9,611 nt of DNA from Campylobacteraceae bacterium (GCA_027026055.1 JALVPA010000177.1:1-9611); one strand, 5' to 3'; shown: positions 1 through 7,234, numbered from the stretch's first letter. Notes: generated by a model not told the origin, from the letters alone. Translations and numbers: made by a program.

Positions 1-358
1 GCCGTATATGACAACGGCGTTTCGATTTTGCGGGCAGGTATGCCTTGCATCTGTAAGATTTGGATGTTTCGATAACGATACGCACCGTATTTTTGTTAAA
101 CTGCGAAACGCTGAGACGTTTGCACGAGCGGTGATGCAAACGCTTCCCCACCTTTGAAGAGGCTAGTACGACACCAGGCAAATCGAATACCTCTCGATAG
201 GGCTTTTTCAATCGAAAATATTTGATACGGCTTTTCGGGTAAGGTTTGTTAAAAAACAGGCGCAGTTCGTTTTTATAAATGTCCACTTTTTGAAGTACGA
301 CGGCGGCATCGGCGAAGAGCGCCGCAAATAGCAGCAAATATACCCAAACTCTTTTCAC
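1..358 (-). CDS. amiA: N-acetylmuramoyl-L-alanine amidase, N-terminal part (signal peptide and AMIN domain), cut by the left edge
   Basis: The open frame runs off the left edge; 119 codons are visible. The N terminus (MKRVWVYLLLFAALFADA) is a typical Sec signal peptide with a likely cleavage after the ADA at residues 16-18, so the product should be exported to the periplasm. The following segment (about 19-117) is basic and beta-strand-rich, with a YREVFDLPG motif at 54-62 that resembles the AMIN domain, which targets amidases to septal peptidoglycan. The zinc amidase_3 catalytic domain would lie beyond the window and is not seen. The GTG start at 358 lies 3 bases after the nitronate monooxygenase stop, and its first codons encode the signal peptide; a GGAG lies 11 bases upstream, so the Shine-Dalgarno is weakly placed. 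Family knowledge: such enzymes cut the bond between muramic acid and L-alanine during daughter-cell separation. The domain call is good; the amidase call also leans on gene order recalled from Campylobacter. Three cysteines (79, 104, 116) are unusual for an exported domain. Confidence 0.72.
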   Translation of the reverse strand, partial: MKRVWVYLLLFAALFADAAVVLQKVDIYKNELRLFFNKPYPKSRIKYFRLKKPYREVFDLPGVVLASSKVGKRLHHRSCKRLSVSQFNKNTVRIVIETSKSYRCKAYLPAKSKRRCHIR

Positions 359-361
359 ACC

Positions 362-1468
362 CTACTCTTCTCCGTTGACAAGCTTGTCCATCAACTCTTT
401 GACCGTGATGATCTCTTTGAGCTTATAGCCGTTCGCTCCCGTAAAAAAGAGTCCCGTTTCCGCAATACCGTCGTATGCATCCGTCAAACGATCGGCGATA
501 CAGTATCCGACAATTTTCGCTTCTTCACCTCTGTTACAAGGAGTAACACAATTGGAGATACAAGCGATTTTGGGTGCGGTACCCTCTTCGATACGGCGGT
601 GCAATTCGCTTTTGATTCCGCGTGCGGGATAACCGACGGGCGATTTGAAGAGCTTGATATCTTCCTCTTTCGCTTCGATAATCATCCGTTTCATCACGTC
701 GCTGGCATCGCACTCGTAGGTACCGATAAATCGCGTACCCATCTGTACCCCGGATGCCCCGAGTTCGAGCATACGTACGATATCGTCGTGATCCCAGATA
801 CCTCCGGCGGCAATGACGGGAATCTCTCCCCACTTTTTCGCTTCCTCCACGACGGGAGGTAAAATCACTTCGAGTTGGTTCTCCGGCAAAAAACACTCTT
901 CGTATTTGAAACCTTGGTGTCCGCCACTGAGCGGCCCTTCCACAATCACCGCATCGGGAAGCTTGGCGTGTGTTTTTTCCCATCTTCTGCACAAAATGCG
1001 TAGCGCTTTGGCCGTAGAAACAATCGGCACCAACGCCACATCGGGAAAGTCTTTCGCCGCATCGGGCATCGTCAGCGGCAACCCGGCCCCCGTGATAATG
1101 ATGTTCGCTCCCGCTTCACAGGCGTCGCGTACAACGCGATCGTAATCGGTTTGGGCATACAGAATGTTTGCCGCAAGCGGTTTGTCTCCGCAAATGGCGC
1201 GTGCATTTTCGAAAATTTTGTTAAGCGCTTTTTTCGAATAGAAGTTGATAGCGTCTTTCGGTCGATGCTCTTTACCCGCCACTTGATCGTCGTCAAGATA
1301 CATACGGTTTTTATATGCACCGGTCCCCACCGCCGAAATGACGCCGAGTCCCCCCTCTTTGCTGACGTTTCCCGCCAGCCTGTCCCACGAGATGCCGACA
1401 CCCATTCCGCCTTGAACGATAGGCTTTTCTATCGTGTATTTTCCGATTTTAAGGGGTTTGAAACTCAT
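362..1468 (-). CDS. nitronate monooxygenase / 2-nitropropane dioxygenase family FMN enzyme
   Basis: A 368-residue TIM-barrel flavoprotein of normal family length. Visible motifs: IVQGGMGVGIS near the N terminus (17-27), GGHQG at 182-186 with the histidine (H184) that corresponds to the family catalytic base, VIAAGGI at 218-224 for FMN phosphate binding, and VQMGTRF at 241-247. Characterised family members oxidise alkyl nitronates; close relatives include the enoyl-ACP reductase FabK, so the substrate here is not settled by sequence. A C-terminal motif, CISNCVTPC at 303-311 plus C323, is not needed by classical nitronate monooxygenases. The ATG at 1468 overlaps the tyrS stop in an ATGA arrangement, with AAGG 7 bases upstream of the start, and the stop is 3 bases before the amidase start, so it should be translated together with both. 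No functional link to either neighbour is evident. Family assignment is firm; the physiological role is unknown. Confidence 0.9.
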   Translation of the reverse strand: MSFKPLKIGKYTIEKPIVQGGMGVGISWDRLAGNVSKEGGLGVISAVGTGAYKNRMYLDDDQVAGKEHRPKDAINFYSKKALNKIFENARAICGDKPLAANILYAQTDYDRVVRDACEAGANIIITGAGLPLTMPDAAKDFPDVALVPIVSTAKALRILCRRWEKTHAKLPDAVIVEGPLSGGHQGFKYEECFLPENQLEVILPPVVEEAKKWGEIPVIAAGGIWDHDDIVRMLELGASGVQMGTRFIGTYECDASDVMKRMIIEAKEEDIKLFKSPVGYPARGIKSELHRRIEEGTAPKIACISNCVTPCNRGEEAKIVGYCIADRLTDAYDGIAETGLFFTGANGYKLKEIITVKELMDKLVNGEE

Positions 1469-2673
1469 GTGCCGACCTTTACTTTCGCAAATTTACGTTT
1501 TCCTACCTGCAAGACATATTCGCCTTCGTTATCGAGCGTCAAACTCTCGTTCGACACTTTTTCTCCGTCGATGCGCACGGCACCTTGCTTGATATCGCGT
1601 CTGGCTTGCGATGTGGAAGGCTCGATACCCGCCTCCGTCAACGCTTTGCATATCCAAATCCCTTTTTCTACGGAAACTTCCGGAATATCGTCGGGAATCT
1701 GTTTGGCTTTGAATACCTTATCAAACGCCTCTTTTGCTTCTTTGGCGGCATTTTCGTCGTAAAAACGCGCTACAAGCTCCATCGCCAACATCTCTTTGGC
1801 ACGTTTGGGATGCAACGCACCCGACGCAACCTCCTCTTTCATCTTCGCTATCTCGTCAAGCGTTTTTTCACTAAGCAACTCGTAATAGCGCCACATCAAT
1901 GCGTCGCTGATCGAAAGCGTTTTGGCATATATATCGTTGGGAGCTTCGGTGATGCCGATATAGTTGCCCAGCGATTTGCTCATTTTCTGAACGCCGTCAA
2001 GCCCTTCGAGTATCGGCATCATCAATACCGCCTGCTCTTTACCCACTTCGTAGACGCGTTGCAAGTGTCTTCCCATCAAAAGGTTGAACTTTTGATCGGT
2101 ACCTCCGATTTCTATATCGCTTTTGAGCGCGACCGAATCGTACCCTTGCAAGAGCGGATAGATAAACTCGGAGATGGAGATGCTTTGTCCCGCTTTGTAG
2201 CGTTTTTCGAAATCGTCGCGCTCCAGCATACGCGCTACGTTGAAGGTAGTCGTCAGCGTCACCAATCCGGCGGCACCGAGCGCTTCGAGCCACTCGGAAT
2301 TGAAAAACACATCGGTCTTGTCGCGTTCGAGGATACGAAACACCTGGTCGGTATAGGTCTTAGCATTGGCAAGCACCGTCTCTTTGTCCAATACCTTGCG
2401 CGTTTCGCTTTTGCCCGTGGGATCGCCTATCATCGCCGTAAAGTCGCCGATAAGCAACTGTATGCGCCCGCCGTGCTTTTGAAACGTTTTAAGCTTTTGC
2501 AACAACACCGTATGTCCCACATGCAAATCCGCACCCGTCGGATCAAACCCCGCTTTGACCGTATAGGTTTCGCCCGTTTCGTAATAACGTTTGACCAATT
2601 TTTCGATACGTTCGAAGTCGATGATCTCCGCACTTCCTCTTCGTATCTCCTCCATCGCTTGGTTGTAAGCCAT
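1465..2673 (-). CDS. tyrS: tyrosyl-tRNA synthetase
   Basis: A class I aminoacyl-tRNA synthetase that charges tRNA-Tyr with tyrosine in the cytoplasm. The 402-residue product shows the HIGH-type motif HVGH at 51-54, GDFTAMIGDPTGKS around 76-89, a tyrosine-pocket region with YPLLQGYDS at 172-180 and GGTDQ at 190-194, and the KMSKS loop at 230-234. An S4 RNA-binding domain occupies roughly 342-400. KMSKS, rather than the KFGKT form of E. coli TyrS, marks the second bacterial TyrRS subtype (TyrZ-like). The frame stays open to an ATG at 2724, but that start would add 17 low-complexity residues and overlap spoT. The ATG at 2673 has a strong AGGAG four bases upstream and gives the usual length. It follows the spoT stop after 34 bases and overlaps the next gene by 4 bases. 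Confidence 0.96.
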   Translation of the reverse strand: MAYNQAMEEIRRGSAEIIDFERIEKLVKRYYETGETYTVKAGFDPTGADLHVGHTVLLQKLKTFQKHGGRIQLLIGDFTAMIGDPTGKSETRKVLDKETVLANAKTYTDQVFRILERDKTDVFFNSEWLEALGAAGLVTLTTTFNVARMLERDDFEKRYKAGQSISISEFIYPLLQGYDSVALKSDIEIGGTDQKFNLLMGRHLQRVYEVGKEQAVLMMPILEGLDGVQKMSKSLGNYIGITEAPNDIYAKTLSISDALMWRYYELLSEKTLDEIAKMKEEVASGALHPKRAKEMLAMELVARFYDENAAKEAKEAFDKVFKAKQIPDDIPEVSVEKGIWICKALTEAGIEPSTSQARRDIKQGAVRIDGEKVSNESLTLDNEGEYVLQVGKRKFAKVKVGT

Positions 2674-2682
2674 CTCTCTCCT
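2674..2682 (-). promoter_or_regulatory. ribosome binding site that fixes the tyrS start
   Basis: AGGAGAGAG lies directly upstream of the ATG at 2673, with AGGAG ending 4 bases from it. It is one of the strongest Shine-Dalgarno sequences in the window and supports the 402-residue product over the longer in-frame start at 2724. Confidence 0.75.
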
Positions 2683-2707
2683 CGTCTTCCGTGTCGAATT
2701 TGTTGAG

Positions 2708-4861
2708 TTATTTATTGTACGCATCGTCCAAACTGATGATTTCGATCAACTTGAAACGCTGCGACAATTTCTCTTCGAGTACGCGTTTGTTTGTTTCGGT
2801 GCTTTCCACTTCTATACGACAATAATCGGCACTTTCTGAACTGCGAATTCCCAGTTCGATATTGATAACGTTCAAATCGAGTGCCGAAAGTCGTACCAAC
2901 AGATCCGCCAATGCGCCCTTTTTATTTTGAAGCGCCACGATAAGCCTATACCTTGCAAGCTTGACCTTTTTCCACTCTACAAAGAGCATTGCTTCGCCCG
3001 CTTTTATCTTCTCATAGGCTTTCTTGCACAATTTATGGTGTATGATAGCCTTTGTGTCCTTATAAAACGCTACGATTTTGTCTCCTGATTTGGGATGACA
3101 GCAATAATCGAACTCCACACCTTCCAACGGTTTGTTGGTATAAAAACGAAAATAGTCGACCTCTTTGATCTGCGGCTTTTTGTATCCTTTTTTGAGCAAC
3201 TCCCAAAAACGGACTTCACGCGCACCGATATAGTCAGCGATTTTGCGTATCGCCTCTTTGAAATAGTCCAAACCGTTCGGCAACCTGTAAATACTCTCCG
3301 CCATTCCCTGCGCTTCTGCCGCACGCTTGATCTCCTCAACGGAGAGATTGAACATCGCCGCCAAAATATTGTACGCGCTCAACGTATCGACCTCGCGCTC
3401 TCTGGCGCGGCATAATGCGCGTATCCCCTCTTTCGCACGAGAGGTTTTGACCGCGTCTATCCACGAGCAGTGCAAATGCGGCTTATCATCTTTAAGGATT
3501 TTGACCACATCGCCGTTTTTCAAAACGCTAAGAAGCGAAGCGGGGTGTTTGTTGATAATCGCACCGGTGGCGTTGGCCCCTACCTCTGAGTGAATCAAAT
3601 AGGCAAAATCGAGTGCCACCGAGCCTTTGGGAAGCGTAAAATAGTCGCCTTTGGGCGAAAAGACGGTGATATCTTCGCTAAAAAGGTCGCTTTTGGCAAG
3701 CTCGTAAAACTCCTCGACCGATTCGTTTTGAAATGATAAACTCTCCAGCCACTGTAAATTGACGCTATTTCCGGTCTCTTTATATTTCCAGTGTGCCGCT
3801 ACACCGTATTCGGCAAGTCGATGCATGCGTTTCGTCCTGATTTGCGCCTCGACGATACCTTCTTTGTTAAAAAGCGTCGTGTGAATCGTTTGGTAGCCGT
3901 TTTCTTTGGGTACGGCGATATAATCTTTAAATCGCGAAATCAGCGGCGTAAAGTTCAAATGCAACAATCCCAACACTTTATAGCATTCGAGCGGTTCGTT
4001 CACAATGACTCTTATCGCCAGCAAATCGAGCACTTCGTCGATACTAACGCCTTTGCGATGCATCTTCATATAAATGGAGTAGTAGTGTTTGACCCTACCG
4101 TAGATATCGAAAGCGTCACTTCCGAAACCGTGCTCCTCCATCATTTTGCGCACTTTTTGGATAAAGGCGTTGAGTTTGAACTGTAAATCTTGCGCGTTTT
4201 GTTTGATATAATCGTCTATCTTTCGATAATCTTCCGGATAGATATAGTAAAAACTCAAATCTTCCAAATAGTTTTTGAGTCTGGCTATCCCCAAACGGTG
4301 CGCAATGGGGGCATAAACCACCAAGGTCTCTTCGGCAATACGTTTTTGTTTGTGCGGAGGCAATGCATCGAGAGTGAGCATATTGTGCAAACGGTCGCAC
4401 AGTTTGATAACGAGTACGCGGATATCCTTGATGGATGCAATCAACATTTTTCGAAACGAAAGTGCCGAAGAGATAAGTTTCTCATCCGATCCCGACGGCA
4501 CCAACTCTTCGTCGCGAATGGTGACGATTTTGGTCAGTCCCTCGACGATATGCGCCACATCCTCTCCGAACCGGGTGCGTATATCTTCCAACTCGTAAGA
4601 GGTATCTTCGACCACATCGTGAAGCAATGCCGCCTGCACCATCGTCTCGTCACCCGAAACCGACGCGGTAATCGCCGCTACCAAAATAGGATGGACGATA
4701 TAGGGCTCGCCGCTTTTGCGCATTTGCCCCTCATGCGCTTCTTCGGCAAAACGCAGGGCTTCGTCCGTTTTTTCGGAAAAGTCGGAAAGGAGTTCTTTTA
4801 ACAGTGCGGTAGCTTCGGCTACCGTTTTTGTATGTTTTATCTTTTCGAGGAGTGCATCCAA
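2708..4861 (-). CDS. spoT: bifunctional (p)ppGpp synthetase/hydrolase (Rel/SpoT family)
   Basis: A full-length, 717-residue RSH protein that makes and degrades the alarmone (p)ppGpp. The hydrolase (HD) domain at about 33-200 keeps RKSGEPYIVHP (48-58), HDVVEDT (81-87) and CDRLHN (155-160). The synthetase domain at about 235-345 keeps YGRVKHYYSIY, D279, RFKD at 310-313, NGYQTIHT and the E338/Q340 pair. RFKD is the RXKD form found in bifunctional enzymes, unlike EXDD of monofunctional RelA. A TGS domain follows (about 397-458), then a CCHPKSGD segment (587-594) and a C-terminal ACT domain (about 637-712). Both active sites look intact, so it may be the only long RSH in the cell, as is usual in Campylobacterota. 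The start is TTG at 4861, 5 bases after the rpoZ stop; the next in-frame ATG, codon 47, is inside the HD domain. No good Shine-Dalgarno is present, so expression probably depends on rpoZ translation. Confidence 0.95.
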   Translation of the reverse strand: MDALLEKIKHTKTVAEATALLKELLSDFSEKTDEALRFAEEAHEGQMRKSGEPYIVHPILVAAITASVSGDETMVQAALLHDVVEDTSYELEDIRTRFGEDVAHIVEGLTKIVTIRDEELVPSGSDEKLISSALSFRKMLIASIKDIRVLVIKLCDRLHNMLTLDALPPHKQKRIAEETLVVYAPIAHRLGIARLKNYLEDLSFYYIYPEDYRKIDDYIKQNAQDLQFKLNAFIQKVRKMMEEHGFGSDAFDIYGRVKHYYSIYMKMHRKGVSIDEVLDLLAIRVIVNEPLECYKVLGLLHLNFTPLISRFKDYIAVPKENGYQTIHTTLFNKEGIVEAQIRTKRMHRLAEYGVAAHWKYKETGNSVNLQWLESLSFQNESVEEFYELAKSDLFSEDITVFSPKGDYFTLPKGSVALDFAYLIHSEVGANATGAIINKHPASLLSVLKNGDVVKILKDDKPHLHCSWIDAVKTSRAKEGIRALCRAREREVDTLSAYNILAAMFNLSVEEIKRAAEAQGMAESIYRLPNGLDYFKEAIRKIADYIGAREVRFWELLKKGYKKPQIKEVDYFRFYTNKPLEGVEFDYCCHPKSGDKIVAFYKDTKAIIHHKLCKKAYEKIKAGEAMLFVEWKKVKLARYRLIVALQNKKGALADLLVRLSALDLNVINIELGIRSSESADYCRIEVESTETNKRVLEEKLSQRFKLIEIISLDDAYNK

Positions 4862-4866
4862 GTTCG

Positions 4867-5076
4867 TCAGCTTTCTACGGAGACGTTCAGTTTGCCTTCG
4901 GCAATTTCGCGGAGCGCGATATCGGTATGTTTGATTTTTTTCGGATCGGCATCGACCAAAGGTTTGGCACCCGCGGCAATCTCTTCGGCACGTTTGCCGA
5001 CCGCTTTGGCCAACAGATATTTGTCGAAATTGACTCTCTCGAGCGCTTTAGCCGCTATCTGTTCCGTTCTTGTCAT
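4867..5076 (-). CDS. rpoZ: RNA polymerase omega subunit
   Basis: A 69-residue omega subunit that binds and stabilises the beta-prime subunit in RNA polymerase. The N terminus MTRTEQIAAKALERV, the basic helix around NFDKYLLAKAVGKRAEEI and the IALREIAEGK segment near residues 52-61 match the family. The open frame reaches upstream to 5175, but the extra 33 residues would overlap the end of pyrH and have no omega similarity. The ATG at 5076 has AAGGA 7 bases upstream and gives the family length. It begins 23 bases after the pyrH stop and ends 5 bases before the spoT start. The N-terminal M-T-R corresponds to the M-A-R motif that in E. coli omega contributes to ppGpp binding site 1; the arginine is kept and the alanine replaced. 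Confidence 0.93.
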   Translation of the reverse strand: MTRTEQIAAKALERVNFDKYLLAKAVGKRAEEIAAGAKPLVDADPKKIKHTDIALREIAEGKLNVSVES

Positions 5077-5083
5077 CGTTTCG

Positions 5084-5088
5084 TCCTT
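5084..5088 (-). promoter_or_regulatory. ribosome binding site that fixes the rpoZ start
   Basis: AAGGA is placed 7 bases upstream of the ATG at 5076, inside the 23-base gap after pyrH. It supports the 69-residue omega subunit rather than the 102-residue reading starting within pyrH. Confidence 0.65.
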
Positions 5089-5099
5089 TTCTTTTTCGT

Positions 5100-5807
5100 T
5101 TATTTTACGATGGAGCAAAGCTCCGTATCGCCTTGTACGATTTTCAACAAATTGCCTTTTTCGAACATATTGCACACGACGATAGGCAGTCCGTTTTCTC
5201 TCGCCAACGCTATCGCCGTATCGTCCATCACTCTGATATGCTTTGCGAGCGCTTGCTCGTACGAAAGCGTATCGAGTTTGACGGCATCGTCGAATTTGTT
5301 GGGATCTTTGTCGTACACGCCGTCGACTTTCGTCGCTTTGATAAGCAAATCGGCTTCGATCTCGCTGGCTCTGAGCGTCGCCGCCGTATCGGTGGTAAAA
5401 TAGGGATTGCCCGTACCCGCTACGAAAACGACCACGCGCCCTTTTTCCAAATGTCTGCGCGCACGTCTGACAATAAAAGGTTCGCCGATCTCGTGCATAT
5501 CGATAGCCGACTGCAAACGAGCGGTTACTCCGGCATGCTCCAACGCTTCTTGAATCGCCACGCCGTTGATAACGGTCGCCAACATCCCCATATAATCGCC
5601 CGATGTGCGTTTGATGATACCGTCCGCCGCCGCCGTTACGCCGCGGATGATATTGCCGCCGCCGACGACAATCCCCACTTCGATCCCGTTTTCGACAAGC
5701 GATTTGATCTCTTCGGCGATATAGTTCAATATCTTCGTATCGATACCGTAGCCTTCGTTGCCCGCCAACGCTTCACCGGAAAACTTTACCAAGACTCTTT
5801 TTGTCAC
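5100..5807 (-). CDS. pyrH: UMP kinase
   Basis: A 235-residue bacterial UMP kinase of the amino-acid-kinase fold, usually a hexamer, that phosphorylates UMP to UDP in pyrimidine nucleotide synthesis. Motifs in order: VKFSGEAL at 7-14, VVGGGNIIRG at 47-56, RTSGDYMGMLAT at 67-78, VFVAGTGNPYFTTDTA at 127-142, and ATKVDGVYDKDP at 158-169. Length is normal. The C-terminal tail (GDTELCSIVK) departs slightly from the GTxV ending common elsewhere. The start is GTG at 5807; the encoded TKRVLVKFSG is the expected first strand, and GAAGAAGGG lies about 8 bases upstream. This gene follows the largest intergenic gap in the window (56 bases), which contains a candidate -10 element, so it may head its own transcript with rpoZ, spoT and tyrS. 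Confidence 0.96.
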   Translation of the reverse strand: MTKRVLVKFSGEALAGNEGYGIDTKILNYIAEEIKSLVENGIEVGIVVGGGNIIRGVTAAADGIIKRTSGDYMGMLATVINGVAIQEALEHAGVTARLQSAIDMHEIGEPFIVRRARRHLEKGRVVVFVAGTGNPYFTTDTAATLRASEIEADLLIKATKVDGVYDKDPNKFDDAVKLDTLSYEQALAKHIRVMDDTAIALARENGLPIVVCNMFEKGNLLKIVQGDTELCSIVK

Positions 5808-5834
5808 GCGATACCCTTCTTCTATGATGACGCG

Positions 5835-5840
5835 ATTATA
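5835..5840 (-). promoter_or_regulatory. candidate sigma-70 -10 element for pyrH
   Basis: A perfect TATAAT on the minus strand, in the 56-base gap between the EnvC-like gene and pyrH, 27 bases upstream of the GTG start. It would give a leader of about 20 bases that still includes the Shine-Dalgarno. There is no -35 box at 16-18 bases spacing (that position reads CCGCCT) and no extended TGn, although Campylobacterota promoters often lack a conserved -35. Supported by the -10 match and position only. Confidence 0.4.
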
Positions 5841-5841
5841 C

Positions 5842-5852
5842 CCAACGGTTGG
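5842..5852. repeat. short inverted repeat abutting the candidate pyrH -10
   Basis: CCAAC-G-GTTGG is a perfect 5-base dyad with a one-base centre, ending one base from the candidate -10 hexamer. The one-base centre leaves no room for an RNA loop, so it is not a terminator stem; if functional it would be a protein-binding site. An 11-base dyad can arise by chance, hence the low confidence. Confidence 0.3.
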
Positions 5853-5863
5853 TTAGGAGGCGG

Positions 5864-7234
5864 TTAAAGGCGTATGAGGCGTAACGGATTGATATGTTTG
5901 GAGTTTTTGGTCGCCTGAAAGATCAGCTTTCGTTTGACGCGGCCGATAACATAACCTTTTTTTATTTTTTTGCCTACACGTATAGTGGGGGCGATTTTCG
6001 AAAGTCCCGCATAAACCGTATGCATTTTGCCACCATGCGCTACGACGACCACTTTACCGAGCATACTCGTTTTCCCGGCAAAAACCACCTTGCCGTTCAA
6101 TACGTTGCGTACGTTTGCGGGAGAGCTTGGAGCACCGAGCGTAATCGATTCGTTGAATATTTTTATTTTATAAATCGGATCGATGTAGGTTCCGAATTTT
6201 TTCAACAGCTTCGCCCCGCGAATCGGCGAAATGGTCTTGGGACCGCGATAAGCATAAACGGCTTCTTTTTTATAAGAAGCGTTGATATTGCGCACTTTGC
6301 GGCTCTCTTCGGCGATACGGTGTTGCTCTTCGGCTGCCGCTTTCGCCGCTTCTTTGGCTTTTTTGCGTGCCTCTTCTGTCTTGGCGCGTTTAAGCGCCTC
6401 TTTAGCTTTTCGCGCCTTTTCGGCAGCTTTGGCACGTGCCAAACGCAATTTACGTTTGCGCTCTTTTTCTCGGCGCAACGCCTCTTTTCTAGCGGCGGCA
6501 CGGCGTTTTGCTTCTTCCACCTCTTTTTTGCGCAAAATATTGAGTTTTGCCAAAGTGTTGCGCAACGCGTTTTGTCTGTCGACAATCTCCTGCAATTTCG
6601 CGGTATACTTCTCTTCGTCCGCCGCCAAACGTTTGAGAAGTGTTTCTTTTTGCTTTTTTTCTTTCAACAACGACTCGTGTCTCGAGATAATTTTCGATAG
6701 TGCCGCCTTCGTCTCTTCACGCTGTCTCGAAACTTTTTCGGCATTTCGTTCGAGTTGGGCGATCTCTTTTTTCAATCGTCTTAACAAGACTCTGTTTTTT
6801 TCCTTGTAAATACGAAACACCTCTCTATCTATTATCGCTTTTTTGGTCGGTTCGTGGGCTTTTTCCATTGCAAAAACGACGGAAAAACGTTCGGACAGAA
6901 GTTTCAAAAAGCGTTTTCGCTTACTTGCCAATTCTTTCTTTGTCTCCGTCAACTCCGTTTCGGCGGCGGCAAGCTTCGTTTTCAACTTTTCGATATCCTC
7001 TTTCGTATCTCGTTTCGAACGATTCAGCTTTTCGATACGCTTTTCGAGCAAGGCTATCTCTTTTTCGGTACGTTTGATATCTTTGGCGATTTTATCCAGC
7101 CTTCGGCTCGTGCGTTTTTGTTCTTTCTTGACGGTTTGAAGCTTTTTTTCGGAATTTTTGATTTTTTTTATCGTAGAGGAGGTTCCTCCCATCAATACCG
7201 ATACGAAGAGCCAAACAATCAACAAATATTTCAC
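5864..7234 (-). CDS. EnvC-like secreted coiled-coil protein with a degenerate LytM (M23) domain
   Basis: A 456-residue protein with a signal peptide (MKYLLIVWLFVSVLMGG), a long coiled coil (about 20-235), a low-complexity Ala/Lys/Arg/Glu helix (about 238-312) and a C-terminal LytM fold (about 336-453). In the LytM domain the metal and catalytic positions of M23 peptidases look replaced: the HxxxD region reads FNESI (360-364), the VYAH position reads VYAG (407-410), and the LHFE position reads LIFQ (437-440). E. coli EnvC is likewise degenerate and acts by activating amidases, not by cutting peptidoglycan. The gene follows ftsX with a GTGA overlap (start GTG at 7234, AGGGG 8 bases upstream), so it should be made together with FtsEX, its usual membrane partner. 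Databases will probably label it a peptidase; an amidase-activator role is the better inference. Confidence 0.85.
   Translation of the reverse strand: MKYLLIVWLFVSVLMGGTSSTIKKIKNSEKKLQTVKKEQKRTSRRLDKIAKDIKRTEKEIALLEKRIEKLNRSKRDTKEDIEKLKTKLAAAETELTETKKELASKRKRFLKLLSERFSVVFAMEKAHEPTKKAIIDREVFRIYKEKNRVLLRRLKKEIAQLERNAEKVSRQREETKAALSKIISRHESLLKEKKQKETLLKRLAADEEKYTAKLQEIVDRQNALRNTLAKLNILRKKEVEEAKRRAAARKEALRREKERKRKLRLARAKAAEKARKAKEALKRAKTEEARKKAKEAAKAAAEEQHRIAEESRKVRNINASYKKEAVYAYRGPKTISPIRGAKLLKKFGTYIDPIYKIKIFNESITLGAPSSPANVRNVLNGKVVFAGKTSMLGKVVVVAHGGKMHTVYAGLSKIAPTIRVGKKIKKGYVIGRVKRKLIFQATKNSKHINPLRLIRL

Noticed and set aside
1585..2706. A 373-codon open frame on the plus strand opposite tyrS
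   Set aside because: It is wholly antisense to a firmly identified synthetase, has no recognisable domain, is rich in Phe, Arg and His as expected from reading a Campylobacterota gene backwards, and lacks upstream signals.
2713..2718. TACAAT on the minus strand as a -10 element for tyrS
   Set aside because: It lies in the last codons of spoT; the nearest TTGATC is 24 bases away, too far for a -35, and TTGGAC is only 6 bases away.
2674..2724. Upstream extension of tyrS to the ATG at 2724
   Set aside because: The added 17 residues are Asn/Thr/Arg-rich and overlap spoT, whereas the ATG at 2673 has a strong ribosome binding site and gives the normal protein length.
5842..5852. Dyad before pyrH as a rho-independent terminator
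   Set aside because: The stem is 5 base pairs with a one-base loop and there is no following run of T on the minus strand.
5070..5867. A 265-codon plus-strand frame spanning pyrH
   Set aside because: It is antisense to UMP kinase, crosses the intergenic gap and shows no family motif.
5894..6700. Long plus-strand frame opposite the EnvC-like gene
   Set aside because: Its Phe-rich composition is the mirror image of the Lys/Glu-rich coiled coil on the other strand; no independent evidence of coding.
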